Below, in pieces: positions 33,588-45,455 of a DNA stretch of 64,000 nucleotides (position 1 is its first letter; each line of letters begins with the position of its first letter). The position numbers and the translations under genes are program-made. The notes below the pieces were generated by a model. That model was not told where the DNA came from, did no database searches, and saw only the letters and a list, made by a program, of their open reading frames with translations. The DNA is from Chaetoderma sp. LZ-2023a (lineage: Eukaryota; Mollusca; Caudofoveata; Chaetodermatida; Chaetodermatidae). The stretch spans positions 58,325,295 through 58,389,294 of the forward strand of contig CM067370.1 of the NCBI GenBank assembly GCA_034401795.1, read 5' to 3'.

Positions 33588-33827
33588 CACCAACAGTTGG
33601 GATGAGACCGTGCAGTTCAATCTTGGCAGCAATGGTTGCACGGCCCCACTTGAATGTGAACGTTCCACCGGCTCTAGAGGCCGGTCTTTGTACCTTCTGG
33701 AGAGACGGGATACGGGATCCACAACCCCAAGAACCGCAGCTAACCAGCCCTCCCACGCATTATGTATATGCGGTGCAACAGAGTGAAGCAACATGGCGGA
33801 CCAGCACATACCCCCACGAGCTACAAG

Positions 33828-33851
33828 TGGTGCCTGATGTGGGGCTCGAAC
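33828..33851 (+). promoter_or_regulatory. Primer-binding site
   Basis: TGGTGCCTGATGTGGGGCTC and the next bases GAAC are complementary to a tRNA 3' end (CCA, acceptor stem, T-arm GTTCGAGCC). It lies 2 bp after the LTR end, as in retrotransposons. The T-arm half resembles tRNA-Lys, but the acceptor half leaves the tRNA unassigned. Confidence 0.7.
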
Positions 33852-34541
33852 GAGAAGCGAACCCACGCCAACTCTCACCACATGTGAGTTTCAGTCTTCT
33901 TCATCAGACAGTCAGCTCTCCCTCGACATGGAAGTAGCATCATATGATGGACGAACAGCTCGCATGCTCCTCGACAATGTAACTAATTTCCCCGGTGCAG
34001 GATGACCAGCACTGCCTTTACATAAGTTTTCACTGATCAGCGAGGGGACATTCCGTGATGCCTCGCAGGCGGGAATTCAATTTATACCTCTGTCGAATAT
34101 CCGAGATAGGCACACACCATATACGCCAGATCACGAACGACATGGCACAGACCCCTATGGGGGCAAAACTATCCTTCACGACCATTTTGTTCGCCAACGT
34201 CATCAATTGGTGACCAGTGGCCGGATACTCATGTACCTTGTCCCGCATCTCCACAGCTTCGTGCGTCATCACCATATTATCCTTCTGGGCCACGTTACAA
34301 GCTGGAGGATGCGGCGACACCTTTTCAGCAATACATCAGAATCAGAAGACCAACACATCACGCACATCATCCCCGTCAGTCACCTGCACCACCACCATGA
34401 GGAATATCCATCACAACTACCAGCAGAATGTCCGCGTCATCTACATAGTACGCCTCCACCAGTCTAAAGACCAATACCTGTCTATGGACCCTCATCAGGG
34501 CGGTATTCAGCGGAACCCACATATCAAGCACAGCATCAACA
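33852..34541. other. Gypsy leader region
   Basis: Between the primer-binding site and gag. Several short open frames rich in His, Thr and Pro have no motif and lie in different frames. No gene supported. Confidence 0.5.
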
Positions 34542-35260
34542 ATGGGAATCTCCTTCATGGACACAGCGTCATCATCATCATCAGGGACATCAATGGGAAA
34601 CACCACCAACACCACCGCCAACAACAACACGCAGACCAGCATCCGCATTTTCATCAGTCTCCCAAGCACCACCACCTGGATTCGCGCCAACCACTTCACC
34701 TCGTGGATATGGCCGGATCATTCTCCCACCTCCCCTCGCACCCCCCCCCCCCCCGAATTTAGTGGGGAGAATGATTGGGCCAATTACAGAGTTCAATTCG
34801 AAATAATAAGTCACACAAACCGGTGGACAAATCGTTAAATGGGAGAGTATCTGGTCGCAAAGCTGTCCGGGAAATCATTACAGGTCCTGGTAGACTTAGG
34901 CACAGATTACACACCAACATACACAGAGTTGGAGAGCATGTTGTTGGAGAGATTCAGAGACACGGCCCTCAGAGAAACAAGTCGGCTTCAATTAAAGAAT
35001 TTGCGTCAACATTCAGGAGAGACATTACCAGAGTTGGCTAGTCATATTCGGCGACTAGTTACCCATGCATATCCCAGTACGAATCTCGAGGGCATTACTC
35101 ACTTACATCTAGACACCTTCATCGATGCGTTGAGCCTGCCCTGAAAGAAAAATTATTCCTTATGGAGCACGGTAGCCTGCAACAATTCACAGCCACTGCG
35201 GTTCATATTGAGAACGTCTTAGAGCAGGAAAGGAATAATCACCGACAACGCACCCTATAA
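34542..35260 (+). pseudogene. Gypsy gag (capsid)
   Basis: Builds the virus-like particle. It has a Ser/Thr/Asn/Pro-rich N-terminus, then the capsid core starting at PPEFSGENDWANYRVQFE. A stop (TAA at 34836) lies in the same frame, then 102 codons with YTELESMLLERFRD and LRQHSGETLPELASHIRRL, the classic retrotransposon gag pattern. A frameshift near 35140 leads into LFLMEHGSLQQFTATAVHIE, ending near 35260. Confidence 0.85.
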
Positions 35261-35265
35261 ACGAA

Positions 35266-35739
35266 GTGAAAGATGTCAATGTCGCCACGACCACCGACAA
35301 CAACACTGCATCAGCACCCATATCAGCATCAGACCCGCAAACACAACCAGATCAACTCACTGGTCAGAATCATGCGTCTAGAAGGGGGCGTGGCCAATTC
35401 CATCATGGAGGCCACAACAACGCCCCAGGACGCGGGAACCAGCACAACAACAGCAATAGGCAAAACATGCATGATAGGTTAGAGGAGATTACTAAACAAA
35501 TCTCAGCACTCACTAATTTAGTCACCACCCTCAGTACAACAGTCACAACCCAATTCACCACCCGTCCAGCAACCACAATGATTTCCGCACCACCACCGAA
35601 CACATGTTTTGGGTGTGGTCAGCCGGGCCACTGGAAGAAGTGATGTCCTAATCGCCCTCCGTCGACAACTCCAACCACTGACCAACGAACCCCGCAGCCT
35701 GAGACACCGTCAAACTAACAAGGGCACCGATTACAGAGT
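35266..35739 (+). pseudogene. Gypsy nucleocapsid with CCHC knuckle
   Basis: Asn/Gln/His-rich linker followed by C-x2-C-x4-H-x4-C (CFGCGQPGHWKK, then C). A TGA at 35641 sits inside the knuckle between its His and last Cys. Nucleic-acid binding in the particle. Confidence 0.85.
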
Positions 35740-36350
35740 CACCTCGGTGCCCATTCTTACAACCCGGCTCAATGGCAGCCTCTGAACGACAATGTCAGGT
35801 GGCCAACACTACTACTCATTCTCCTACAAAATCATGCATACACACGCATCCAGCTTCTTATATGTCGGTACCAACGATGCACACTGCATCCGCAACACTG
35901 ACATCTCCCCCCCCCCCTCCCCCGGAAATTGTGACCCCCCACAATTTCACTATCTACCAAACCTTCTTTTCTATGTAAAACGGCAGTGGTAGGTTGTAGC
36001 ACCTCCACTGAAACAACGTTTATACAAGCAGCATGACCCACCGCCAAGGCACTTAACACCCAGTCTCCCTTGGTGGTTTGCAATTCACAAGTTCACAAGT
36101 CCTTACAGCATCACCCACTACATCTAGCAGCAACAGTGTTTCGGATGGAAGTACACATTCAGCATCATGGACCCGCAAGAAGGAGCACCGCACTAAGGAC
36201 GGAAAAATGCCACACCATGATTCCTTCTTCTGTGCATCAACTAAACATCCCATGATGCATTGTCAAAAGTGGCTCACACAGGTAGCCCTCATCCATGATC
36301 GTTACAATCCTGTCCGCACGTCTGTTTACACCAACTAAAAATACACAGAA
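35740..36350. other. Region between nucleocapsid and protease
   Basis: Thr/His/Pro-rich frames in several registers without motifs. It is probably a decayed gag-pol linker. Confidence 0.45.
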
Positions 36351-37252
36351 ATGGCATCAACACCACCACCATCACCACTGCTACCCCTAGCTCCGTCATC
36401 GCCTAAGCAATCACAGCAGCAGCGACGATGGGTTGGCCCTTTCTTCACTCAGCCACAAACTGCACTCACGGAAGATATCCAGAAACAGACCGACTACATA
36501 CAGGATGATACTGCACCAAAAACACTCCCACAGATGGTATCATTGGAAACTCTTCTGCAGGCACACTGTAAAGTGATATATAAGTGTGCTTGTCTGTTTA
36601 GCGGTATTTCTACTAGTGCCACTTTTGACACTGGTGCTTCCATCACTGTTTTCAACAAGCGCTTTTATGAGAGCATCCCACCTCATAAAAAGCCACCCCT
36701 TAAACCTACAAATATATTTTTGCAAACAGCTACAGGAGCCGATGTTCCCGTGGCTGGTACAGTAAACCTCGTAATACAGATAGAGGAGATGCAAATCATC
36801 CAGTGAGTTGTTATCGCCTCTATTAAAAAGATGCTCTGTTTGGCTCTGATTTCCTCAGTCCCAGCGAAGCCATCATACATTGCAGACAACAGGAACTAGA
36901 CATACACAGCCGACGTATACCCCTTGGATCGGAGTTATCGCTGTACGACACATGTGCAGTGATTTTAGCCTCAACAGCCACAGTTGAGCCGGGACAGGAG
37001 AAAATCTTATGGGCCACCGAACCACAGTTAGGAAACAACACCCACATAGCCATGCTGGAACCCGACCATAAATATATAATCGCCTCTCAATGCGACAATC
37101 CCCGAATGATTGTGGACATCACCAACAAGGATCACATACCATTTAGAGTATTCAATGGCATGACGGACCCAATAACTCTTGAACCGGGAGTTCGTTGTGG
37201 CCATCTGGTGGATGTGATATCCTACTACACTTCCACCAGCAACATCTTCTGA
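36351..37252 (+). pseudogene. Gypsy aspartic protease and linker
   Basis: Cleaves the gag-pol polyprotein. The first frame (151 codons) has a Pro/Gln-rich start and the catalytic DTGAS at residues 93-97, followed by FLQTATG and VAGTVNLVI strands. A stop at 36804 ends it. A second frame continues with LFGSDFLSPSEAIIHC (the protease C-terminal part), then a linker to about 37252 (EPGQEKILWATEP). Confidence 0.8.
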
Positions 37253-37256
37253 TGAT

Positions 37257-37654
37257 GTGCCAGAACATCTACATGACATATATCTGCGTGCCACAGTTGG
37301 ATTGATGCACTCCCTAAAAAAAGACATACAGAAACTACTATACAAATATTGCAATAGTTTCTCAGCTGGAGACATGGACTTTGGGGAAACTCATCTCGTG
37401 CAACACTCCATTGACATTGGAAACAACCAACCTGTTCGACAACCCATTCGACATCTTCCCATTCACAAGGAGGTGGAAGCACACCAACAAGTAAACGGAC
37501 AGGCATATTAGAGCCATCAGCATTCGCCTGGGCCAGTCCCATTGTACTAGCAGGCAAAAAGGACAGATCTTTGCGGTTTTGTATAGACTACCACCGCCTT
37601 AATGATCTTAGCATCAATGACGCTTTTCCATTACCACGAATACCCGAGATGGAT
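37257..37654 (+). pseudogene. Gypsy reverse transcriptase, N-terminal part
   Basis: The frame from about 37257 includes ETHLVQHSIDIGNNQPVRQP, the usual RT entry. A frameshift near 37500 leads into PSAFAWASPIVLAGKKD and LRFCIDYHRLNDLSINDAFP, then PLPRIPEMD, where an inserted repeat begins. Confidence 0.88.
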
Positions 37655-38582
37655 AGGCTCCTCAAAGGATGTCCGTAACAGGCGGCAGTGGGCTTGCAAG
37701 AGTCCGGGGGCACGTGAAATCGGTAATATGGTGCAGAGGAGATACTGAAGGCCTCCGTGTCTAACGAAGGATGAATTGACATCCTACTGTGGTAATCGGC
37801 GTATTGTTTGGGTTACTGAGATTGTTGGTTCATCCTATCTCAGCAAGTGGACATGCATGGTACGTGGATGACTAGCCACACCCTGGACATAAAAATGTCT
37901 CTAGATTTTTAAGCGTCCTTGCTAGATGATAGTCCTGCAGGCAAGGCCGGGGAAAATGGTCAAAGTTTGCATGCTGTTGGCAGATAGATACAGATCAGAC
38001 CGTCGGTTGCCCCTTGGCGTGAGCTCAGATGGTAATCGCTATCGACTGGGTCGCCAGACAGTCATCTTGATCATGTCAGTTCATCTGTGTGATCAAGATG
38101 GCTCAACGTACAGTCAGGCAAGCGTCCATATTGCAAGTCATGCCTCCCATGATCAGAGAACATGAAAAGTGGTTCTTTGGGAAGCAGGAGGGCATATGTG
38201 TGAGAGGGCGTGACCTGTAACGTGCTGAACTGGATACAGTGTTCAGTCATGATCCCAGTACGCGGAAAGGTGGATGACCTCGTTGAACGATCTATGCCAG
38301 GCTACAGCCTTTCGCTATAATGACGTCTTGTAGGCATCACCTTCATAGTACGGTCTATGCCAGGCTTCGAGCACCTCGCCAAGATGGCCATTGATGGGTA
38401 TCCATTACTGTACCTGCTCATTCGGAAGTCAACAAGTTTATTATCCCATGGGCCCTGGTCGTCAATCTGAGTCATATATATGGAAAGGTACCCAGCCCAG
38501 GCTGCATCCTGTGTAGACTACTAGGTGGTCGTGCTGCGGCCACAATTGGAAATACACCAGGAAGGCCAAAGGGTACAAGTGA
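37655..38582 (+). repeat. Unnamed 0.9-kb insertion element, copy 1
   Basis: Starts AGGCTCCTCAAAGGATG and ends near GCCAAAGGGTACAAGTGA. Removing it and one GAT rejoins the RT reading frame in phase, which supports a 3-bp target duplication (GAT at 37652-37654 and 38583-38585). It has no terminal inverted repeats, poly(A) or LTR. Two related copies lie at 40217 and 50191. It contains an open frame of about 79 codons (37926-38165) with no known motif. Confidence 0.75.
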
Positions 38583-39260
38583 GATCAGGCCTTAGATTCC
38601 TTGTCCAGAGCGAAGTGGTTTGGTAACCGTGATTTAGCTAGTGGGTACTGGCAGGTAGCCATGGATGAGGCTGACAGGGAGAAGACCGCGTTTGTATGTA
38701 GAGACAGTCTTTTCCAGTTCCGCAAGATGCCCTAGGGCTTGTGCAATGCTCCTGGAATGTTCGAGCATCTCATTGAACAGGTATTAACTATCCTGCAATG
38801 GGAAATCTGTCTGTGTTACATCGACGACATTATCGTCTTTGGTTCCACATTTGAGCAAACTTTGTCCAAACTGGACAAAGTACTTATGCGTTTTCATATT
38901 TAAAGCTCAAACCAAAGAAATGCCATCTTTTCAGAAAGACTGTCAAGTTCCTGTGACACGCTATATCCGACGATGGAGTGGCTACTCAGACATCAAAAAC
39001 AAAGGCAGTAGCAGAGTGGCAGACCCCCCACGTCAGTCACGGATACCTGGAGTTTCCTTGGTCTTTGCCAGTACTATCATTGTTATATCCATCACTTTAG
39101 TGCGATTGCATCACCCTTATTCAGGATCACCGAGAAAGGTCGACCATCGAGTGGACGAGTGAGTGTAAAGGTTCCTTCAGGGCGCTGAAGAAGCTCATGA
39201 TGACCGCCCCAATTCTTGCTCATCCTAACCCTAACCTCGATTTCATCTTAGACACTGATC
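38583..39260 (+). pseudogene. Gypsy reverse transcriptase, catalytic part
   Basis: Resumes with LDSLSRAKWF and DLASGYWQVAMDEADREKTA. A TAG near 38735 precedes GLCNAP. The catalytic YIDDIIVFG is intact near 38818. Frames then break repeatedly toward RNase H (SFLGLCQYY and HHFSAIASPLFRITEKGRPS are visible in other registers). Confidence 0.88.
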
Positions 39261-39575
39261 TCAGGTCACAGAAGATGGAATGGAGCAGGCACTGGGTTAT
39301 GGTTCGCGTATTCTGAATAAAACGGAGAAACGTTATGCGACCACAAAGAGAGAATTGTTAGCTGCAGTCCTTTTCGTCAAGTATTACAAACACTTTCTGT
39401 ATGGGCGCCCATTTACCCTCCATACAGATCATGCCTCACTACGCTGGCTCAGAAACCTAAAAAATCCAGAGGGCCAGGTAGCGAGGTGGCAGGAATAACT
39501 GCAGGCCTTCAACTTAAATGTTGTTCATAGACCCGGCAAACTGCATGGAAATGCTGATGCCTTGAGCATAATCGG
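39261..39575 (+). pseudogene. Gypsy RNase H
   Basis: Degrades the RNA strand of the hybrid. YGSRILNKTEKRYATTKREL holds the catalytic Glu and TLHTDHASLRWL a catalytic Asp. It ends with VVHRPGKLHGNADALS after a TAA near 39496. Confidence 0.85.
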
Positions 39576-39839
39576 GCTCATGGATGAACAAGAAGTGGCC
39601 ACCACCGTGACACATACTACACAGCCATCTCCTGTGTTCCCCGAATTGCGGTGCGCAGAGTGGAACACGGAGACTGTCGCTCACTAACAAGCAACAGACA
39701 TGCAAACACAGAACATATACATGTGGATCCAGGAGGGGGTACGTCCTCCTAAGGAATCTTTTACACCACTTTCCACAATGGCAAAATACTACTATTAGCG
39801 GTTTAGAGAATGCCACATACAAAACAACATTCTCTACAT

Positions 39840-40216
39840 TAATAACTGGATAGTGATCCCGGAGCGCTATCATGAGACTATTTTACAACAACTACACGAT
39901 AGCGCTGGACACCTAGCCATCCAGCAAACCACCACTTGGATAAAACAGCGATTCCACTGGATCGGGATATGCGATAGTGTGAAGGCATGGTTCGCCAAAT
40001 GTGTCCCATGTCAAAGAGGCACTGTTGGCCATCACCATTCCGCACCTCTACAAGTTAAGATTGTTGGTGCACCATGGGAGCGAGTGGCTCGGATGCTTGA
40101 ATACAACAGATGGAGGAAACAAGTACATCCTCGTATTACAAGATTATTTTACGAAGTGGGTGGAAGCATTTGCTTTGCCAGACCAAGAGGCATCCACAGT
40201 AGTGACCGAGAGGGAT
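39840..40216 (+). pseudogene. Gypsy integrase, zinc domain and start of core
   Basis: The H-x4-H (HDSAGH) and C-x2-C (CVPC) zinc-binding pairs are intact. Frames overlap after APWERVA; GGNKYILVLQDYFTKWVEAF and LPDQEASTVVTE follow in another frame. The first catalytic Asp region is damaged. A second copy of the insertion element interrupts the core. Confidence 0.88.
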
Positions 40217-41002
40217 AGGCTCCTCGAGGGGATTGCTACAGCAGGCGGCAGTGGGCTCGCGAGAGTCCGAGCACACATAAAAATTGTGGTATAGTGCAGA
40301 GGAGACATTGAAGACATCTGTGTCTAATGAAGGATGACTTAACAGCCTACTGTGGTACCGTCTAGTTGGCATATTGTTCGGGCTACTGAGATTTTTGGTT
40401 CATCCTGTCTCAGTAAGTGGACATGCGTGGTATGTGGCGACAAACCTCACCCAGGGCAAACTAGACTCTGCAGATCTCGTCTGGTCTGCTAGAGGGGCCC
40501 TGCAGGCAAGGCCGGGAAAAATGGTCAAAGGATGCATTCTTTTGCCAAAAAGGTGCAGATCAGACCGTCGGTTGCCCCTGGGCGTGAGCTCACATGGTGA
40601 TCGCTATCGACTGGGTCGCCAGCCGGTTGTCTTGATCATGTCAGTTCATCTGTGTAATCAAGATGGCTCAATGTACAGTCAGGCCATAGTAAGCATTCAT
40701 ATTGCGAGCCATGCCTCCCGTGAGCAGAGGTCATGAAAAGTGATTCTTTGGGAAGCGGGAGGGTATATGCGTTAGATGGGCATCACATGAGGGGATCATG
40801 GACTATGTTCTTCAATCCTGTTTTCATAGGCATTGTTCTCGATCTCATGTTAGACTAGTGTCCCCTGGACCATGTTCCTTAATCATGTTTCTTCAGAGCC
40901 GACTGATCTCCGAGCCCTGACAGGGCATGGTCCTCAATCTCATACGCATATGCAGGAAAGGCACCTAGCCTAGGCTGCATCCTGGTAGACTACTAGGTGG
41001 TC
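40217..41002 (+). repeat. Unnamed insertion element, copy 2
   Basis: Same left end as copy 1 (AGGCTCCTCGAGG after GAGAGGGAT). The right end is shorter, stopping at CTACTAGGTGGTCC. The integrase coding sequence resumes about 45 codons later than expected, so a deletion removed the right end of the insert together with host integrase sequence. Confidence 0.75.
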
Positions 41003-41890
41003 CATACCATGGTGGAGAGATTCAATAGAACTCTCGCAGAGATGTTGACAAAGGAAACACGCCTTGATTGTCGAGATTGGGATCTACGACTCCCATATGT
41101 GCTCATGGCATGCCACACTTTGACACATTCCAGCATGGGTTATACCCCTGCTTGGTTAATGTTAGGCCATGAATTAGCCTTACCCCTGGATCTGGCCATG
41201 CCCAGGATCCCAGGAGAGATAAGTTCACCATCTCTCTACATAGAGCTCATGCGGCAGCTGATAGAACAGACCCATGGGCTAGTGAGAGCAACTTTATCAA
41301 CTGCACACCAGCGTCATAAAACGTGGCATGACCGGCGAGTGCATGGAGATCCGTATGAGGCAGGAAAAATGGTTTGGGTTGATGATTCGCGATGTTCTGC
41401 AAACATACCAAGTAAACTGAGTTACCAATGGAAAGCCCCCTATGTGGTAGTAGGTAAGTCAGACATGACCTACTGCATCCACGCCTTGGATGGCCTGACG
41501 TCAGTCATCCACTTTGATCGACTTAAGCCTTGTGTCAGTGATGACCCAGTAACAGAGCTCGGACTGGGCATTCCACGTGGCACCGGCACCCAGACAGATG
41601 TCTCTACGGAGACAAGTATTCCCGACATTAGTCTAGAGCATCGCAGTGCCAGTTCGACCCCTTTCCTACCAAGCCAGGAGTCCGGTGAACATACGACTAA
41701 TGCTGAGGACGATGATGAGATACGTACTCGCCATCTCTCTCCTCAGTGCAGGTCTACAAGATCTGGGAAGTCGTATCTGAAGACTTTCTCGTTTGTGCTG
41801 TCCAAGGGGAAGGACGGAAAAGTTGTTCCGCCGACCTCTTCCCATTCCCACCCACTTCATGCTATTATGCCAATTATAGAGTTACCATAA
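40997..41890 (+). pseudogene. Gypsy integrase, C-terminal part
   Basis: Open for 297 codons. MVERFNRTLAEML carries the last catalytic Glu region. YVLMACHTLTHSSMGYTPAW follows, then the GPY/F-like module (LSYQWKAPYVVVGKSD) and VIHFDRLKPC. The tail of about 100 residues is acidic and Ser/Thr-rich. No chromodomain is evident. Confidence 0.88.
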
Positions 41891-41929
41891 GCGGAAGCTG
41901 AGGCTGCCCCGGGCCAAGCTTCTTGTGGA

Positions 41930-42322
41930 GTGGAACATGTAATAAATAGCATGGAAGTGAAGAGGCTTGATGAGGCCGTGGCTCGTTTTGAAGAACAGCA
42001 AAACTGCACAACTTGGTATACCTCTCCACCACCGCAAATCGCGAGACCAATCATATTCCAAGGTGCATCCCATCCATTGGCACCACCACCCCCACTGCAA
42101 CTCGCGTCCCTCATCTATGCACCAAGTTCAGACATTATCGGCCCTGTCCATTTCACATCGTCTGTTGACTGTCCATCTTCAGATATGAGAGAGTCCGCTG
42201 TTACAGCGGAGGTGGCATCCTGCACCACAGTACCCCTCCCCCACCCCATCCCCCACAACGCTGGTGGTGGGCAGGGAAGCAGCTTGTTCAGCACTCTCAG
42301 CTCGATTATTCCCTGTACTTAA
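41930..42322 (+). CDS. Possible extra ORF of the Gypsy element
   Basis: 131 codons, Pro/Ser/Thr-rich with no domain. It starts 40 bp after integrase, so it may be a remnant of a third ORF. No transmembrane segment or cleavage site supports an envelope. Confidence 0.3.
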   Translation: MEHVINSMEVKRLDEAVARFEEQQNCTTWYTSPPPQIARPIIFQGASHPLAPPPPLQLASLIYAPSSDIIGPVHFTSSVDCPSSDMRESAVTAEVASCTTVPLPHPIPHNAGGGQGSSLFSTLSSIIPCT

Positions 42323-42329
42323 AAATTAT

Positions 42330-43760
42330 GACAGAGTACCAACCATCGTGTAATGGGAGATGACCCTCTCCATCCAAAGGGCATCCCCGACCACAACCGC
42401 CCTACCAAGCCCCCCCCCCACCCCCCGTTAGCAGTCAGATCATCACACCAAGACACAGAAATCCAGGAGCATAGGCAAGGCTCGATACGTCAGTTTATCA
42501 TTGCGTGAACACCACAAACACACCCAGTTATAGAGAGGACATAAGAAAGACATTCAACATCAGCAACAACAGCGTTAGCATTCACCTAGCATTTTTAATT
42601 TTTTTTAAAGTTTGACACTTGTTTTCGCAACATTCCCTTCCGCACAAATGCAGGGAGCTCATCACTTTCGGCAATCCGACTTTTCCGCAATGGCAACAGA
42701 CTCGGCATTCCCCAGCTGGGAAACCTGGATATGCCCAATCCGCATTACACCAGCGTCACACAGCAACCCCGACTTCCCTACAACAGATCACCACCATCAA
42801 CAGCGACAAGTCAACATTTTCCGCAAACACCCCCTTATCCAGTTACGGAAAACTGATCATACGGAAATGTGGAACAACACCGCAGCTATCTACAGTACGT
42901 GTTACGGGGGATTTCCCCACTGTCACGGAGTGAGCCTCCCTGTAGTGCTCAATTAAGCGATTCAAATTGGAAAGTTGTTGTCTAGGGGTTAAATATCGGG
43001 AGGATCTACCGTTAATCAATTCATTTGATCCGAATTGCTTAACTAAACCGAAGTTAAGTCAATGCAATTATGGCTCAAATGAATTCAAGATGGTGGATTG
43101 ACAGAACAAGAGACCCAAGATGGCGGTCTCTTTTTCAAATTGACTCAATATGGTAACATCATCTTTCGAAGATCCAATATGATGACTTCTTGACCTCAGA
43201 ATGACCTTATAGGGCGATCTCAATATCCAAGAAGATACAGGGTTACGAAATGGAAAAACCAATCTGAAGTGTAAATCTATCGGAGACCCAAGATGGCCGG
43301 CAATGACAATTCTAGGATTTACCAGACATCGACTGACGTTAAGTTAATATGACGTAATTTATGATTGGACCATCTCGATGAACTTGGAAATTGAATGACG
43401 TGTGAATATTATGATGTAATCATAAAGTGTGTCAAGATGGCAGACTGTCAATTCCTACTTGGATGACTCGTTGAACGACTCGTCGAGATTAAATTCTATG
43501 GTCCCATCTCAAGGGTCGATGAATTGGTTGTTAATCAAGTATGTGGATTGGATATCCCAGACAAAGTTTCAAATTATTAATTCCTAAGAACGGACTTAAA
43601 GGTCTTGTGAGGACTTGCGGTCGATAACGAGTTTTAATTAATTTTATGGTCTACTACACTATTTAAACACAATAGCGTCACTTTTGGAGTGAGAAAAATA
43701 TGTTAGGCAGCCCAAATAACGAGATTAAATGACGCCTCCATCTGAATCACATCACCACTC
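42330..43760. other. Unassigned; several CAAGATGG motifs
   Basis: No supported gene. Motifs CAAGATGG or CAATATGG followed by G/C occur near 43089, 43117, 43149, 43293 and 43433, like the motif abundant in the 58.7-62.1 kb repeat. A poly(C) run lies near 42415. Confidence 0.5.
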
Positions 43761-44418
43761 GCTGTGACGTCACACCGGGAACGGCGCTGTGAGCTGGGTC
43801 AATATTTTTCTGTCTGTAGTACAAAGGTAACATATTTTAAAACGTGCGTTTAACAGGATAGACTTCACCTACCATAACATAAATTATGTCAGGTTGAAGC
43901 TAAGTCTTCAAGAAATAAAAAATCATGATTTTCAAAAATCTATTATGATATTTACTAATCTTTAATGGTTTCATGGATAGCTATATTCGCATAATAATCG
44001 GCCTATAACTACGGTAAACCATGGGCAGTGCTGAAAATCGGCAATATTTCAATGCATGTGACAAATACTCTGTAGTCTAGTAGGCCTAATTGTGGATCCA
44101 TTACCATTCTTGAAAGGACTGGGTGTACTATGTACTGTCTGGGATGGATGGATGTGAGCGTGATGATCGAGGTTGGTGGGAGAGGTTGACGATGGCTATA
44201 ATTGTACTATTATTCATATCTAAATGTATAGGCTACAGTGTGCATGCAGTTACAACTTTTTCTGACGATTACGAATCTACAATAAGTGTGTCAGCGTGTC
44301 CTATGTGAAATTTCCCGTGATTACTGATTAGAATGTAATTGTTTACCTATAAGCTTTTGGCAAGGTGTTTGTATAATAATAATGTAGAGGCATGTACGGG
44401 TCAACACGTACGTTGGTG

Positions 44419-44440
44419 TGGGGGGGGGGGGGGGGGGGCG
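44419..44440. repeat. Poly(G) tract
   Basis: About 19 consecutive G. Confidence 0.95.
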
Positions 44441-44695
44441 GCGGCTCGTCACGCATGTGACAACCATATGAACTATATCGTTTTCAAACCAACTTCTTCC
44501 ATGTATGGAAGTAGCATACACTCATATTTCAATGTTATGAATTTTAAATAGGTAGGTGAACTGACAGATGTTCAGAGGTCGCTAGCGTATCATCTTTACT
44601 TACAGTGCAGCTCATAAATAAGTTTAAATGCTTCCAAAGCAAAAACACAAATATGGTAGTTAGAACCATATGAACATGATACAAGAAACGTTATG

Positions 44696-44758
44696 TAGAA
44701 TATTTTGAACACAATTTGGGTTGACATCCAACCCAATTATGTTCAAAACATTCAACAG
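44696..44758. repeat. Diverged foldback element
   Basis: GAATATTTTGAACACAATTTGGGTT pairs with AACCCAATTATGTTCAAAACATTC across a short loop. Same family as the 1.4-11.8 kb foldbacks, with altered centre. Confidence 0.7.
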
Positions 44759-45455
44759 TATATGTTATTTAAGTTGTACTATAAGCGTGCGGACGGCAGT
44801 GAAAGCCTCACTACGCACCTCGACCGCTGCCTAAATTGTAAACAAACCGTGTAGTGTCAATAATATGTCAATGTAGACTATACGCAAATAGATTAGTTTT
44901 GATTAGATTTATATTTACCCGACATTTTAGTTAACTTTAAACACATAGCTAGAGTAACTGCTATAGTGCAATCATAGATTTATTCATAAGCCTACACAAT
45001 GGTAAATTGCGATCGTACGTGCACTGTTGTGTACATGCATGCCTATCATATATGCAAAATCTCTGCAGTCAATCCAGAAAGATAACATGTATATGCATTT
45101 GTAGAATTGTATTCCAAGAAGTGTGTGGGTGGGTTTGATTACATGTAGCCTAATTCACGTACACGAACTCCGATGTTACTGTCACCTCTAACAGGCCTAT
45201 ACGTTAGAATTGTGATGTCAGGCAACGTGACCATGAGGTCTGTCCTTTAAGTTTAATCAACAAAAATATCATCAACTTCGATATTATTGAACCTTTGTGC
45301 ATCTCGAACAATGTAGTGTACCTGTGTGAACAATGAATTGTAAAAGAATATGTGCATAGGTGCCTAATACGGGCAGCAGTAGAGAGCCTAGCTATGCTCC
45401 TCGAGATAATAATCTAGACTAATAGGAATTGGTGTCATCCCGGTGTGACGTCACA

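Larger units (their letters stand above)
30688..33825 (+). repeat. 5' LTR of a Ty3/Gypsy element (long, with internal insert)
   Basis: Starts TGACACGAGG and ends GAGCTACA two bases before a primer-binding site. The first 0.6 kb and last 0.24 kb align with the LTR at 52803-53646. Between them this copy carries an extra 2.3 kb (about 31283-33587). It contains promoter elements, an AATAAA near 31168 and a GTAAGAAC donor-like motif. Confidence 0.75.
30688..41890 (+). mobile_element. Ty3/Gypsy LTR retrotransposon, decayed
   Basis: Order: LTR, primer-binding site, gag, CCHC knuckle, protease, RT, RNase H, integrase; the RT-RH-IN order marks it as Ty3/Gypsy. All coding parts carry frameshifts or stops, and two 0.8-0.9 kb repeats have inserted into RT and integrase. 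The right boundary is unclear. An LTR in the same orientation at 52803-53646 may be the 3' LTR, which would make the nested locus 23 kb long. Confidence 0.85.
43763..45455. repeat. 1.7-kb region bounded by 18-bp inverted repeats
   Basis: TGTGACGTCACACCGGGA at 43763-43780 is the exact complement of 45438-45455. Each contains the palindrome GTGACGTCAC. No transposase inside. It may be the ends of a DNA transposon or two chance CRE-like sites. Confidence 0.4.

Noticed and set aside
34217..34814. His/Thr-rich frames in three registers before gag
   Set aside because: Low-complexity CAC/ACC-rich DNA gives long open frames in every register.
37655..38582. Spliceosomal intron in the retrotransposon RT
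   Set aside because: No GT-AG or AT-AC borders at the frame-restoring junctions, and copy 2 lost host sequence.
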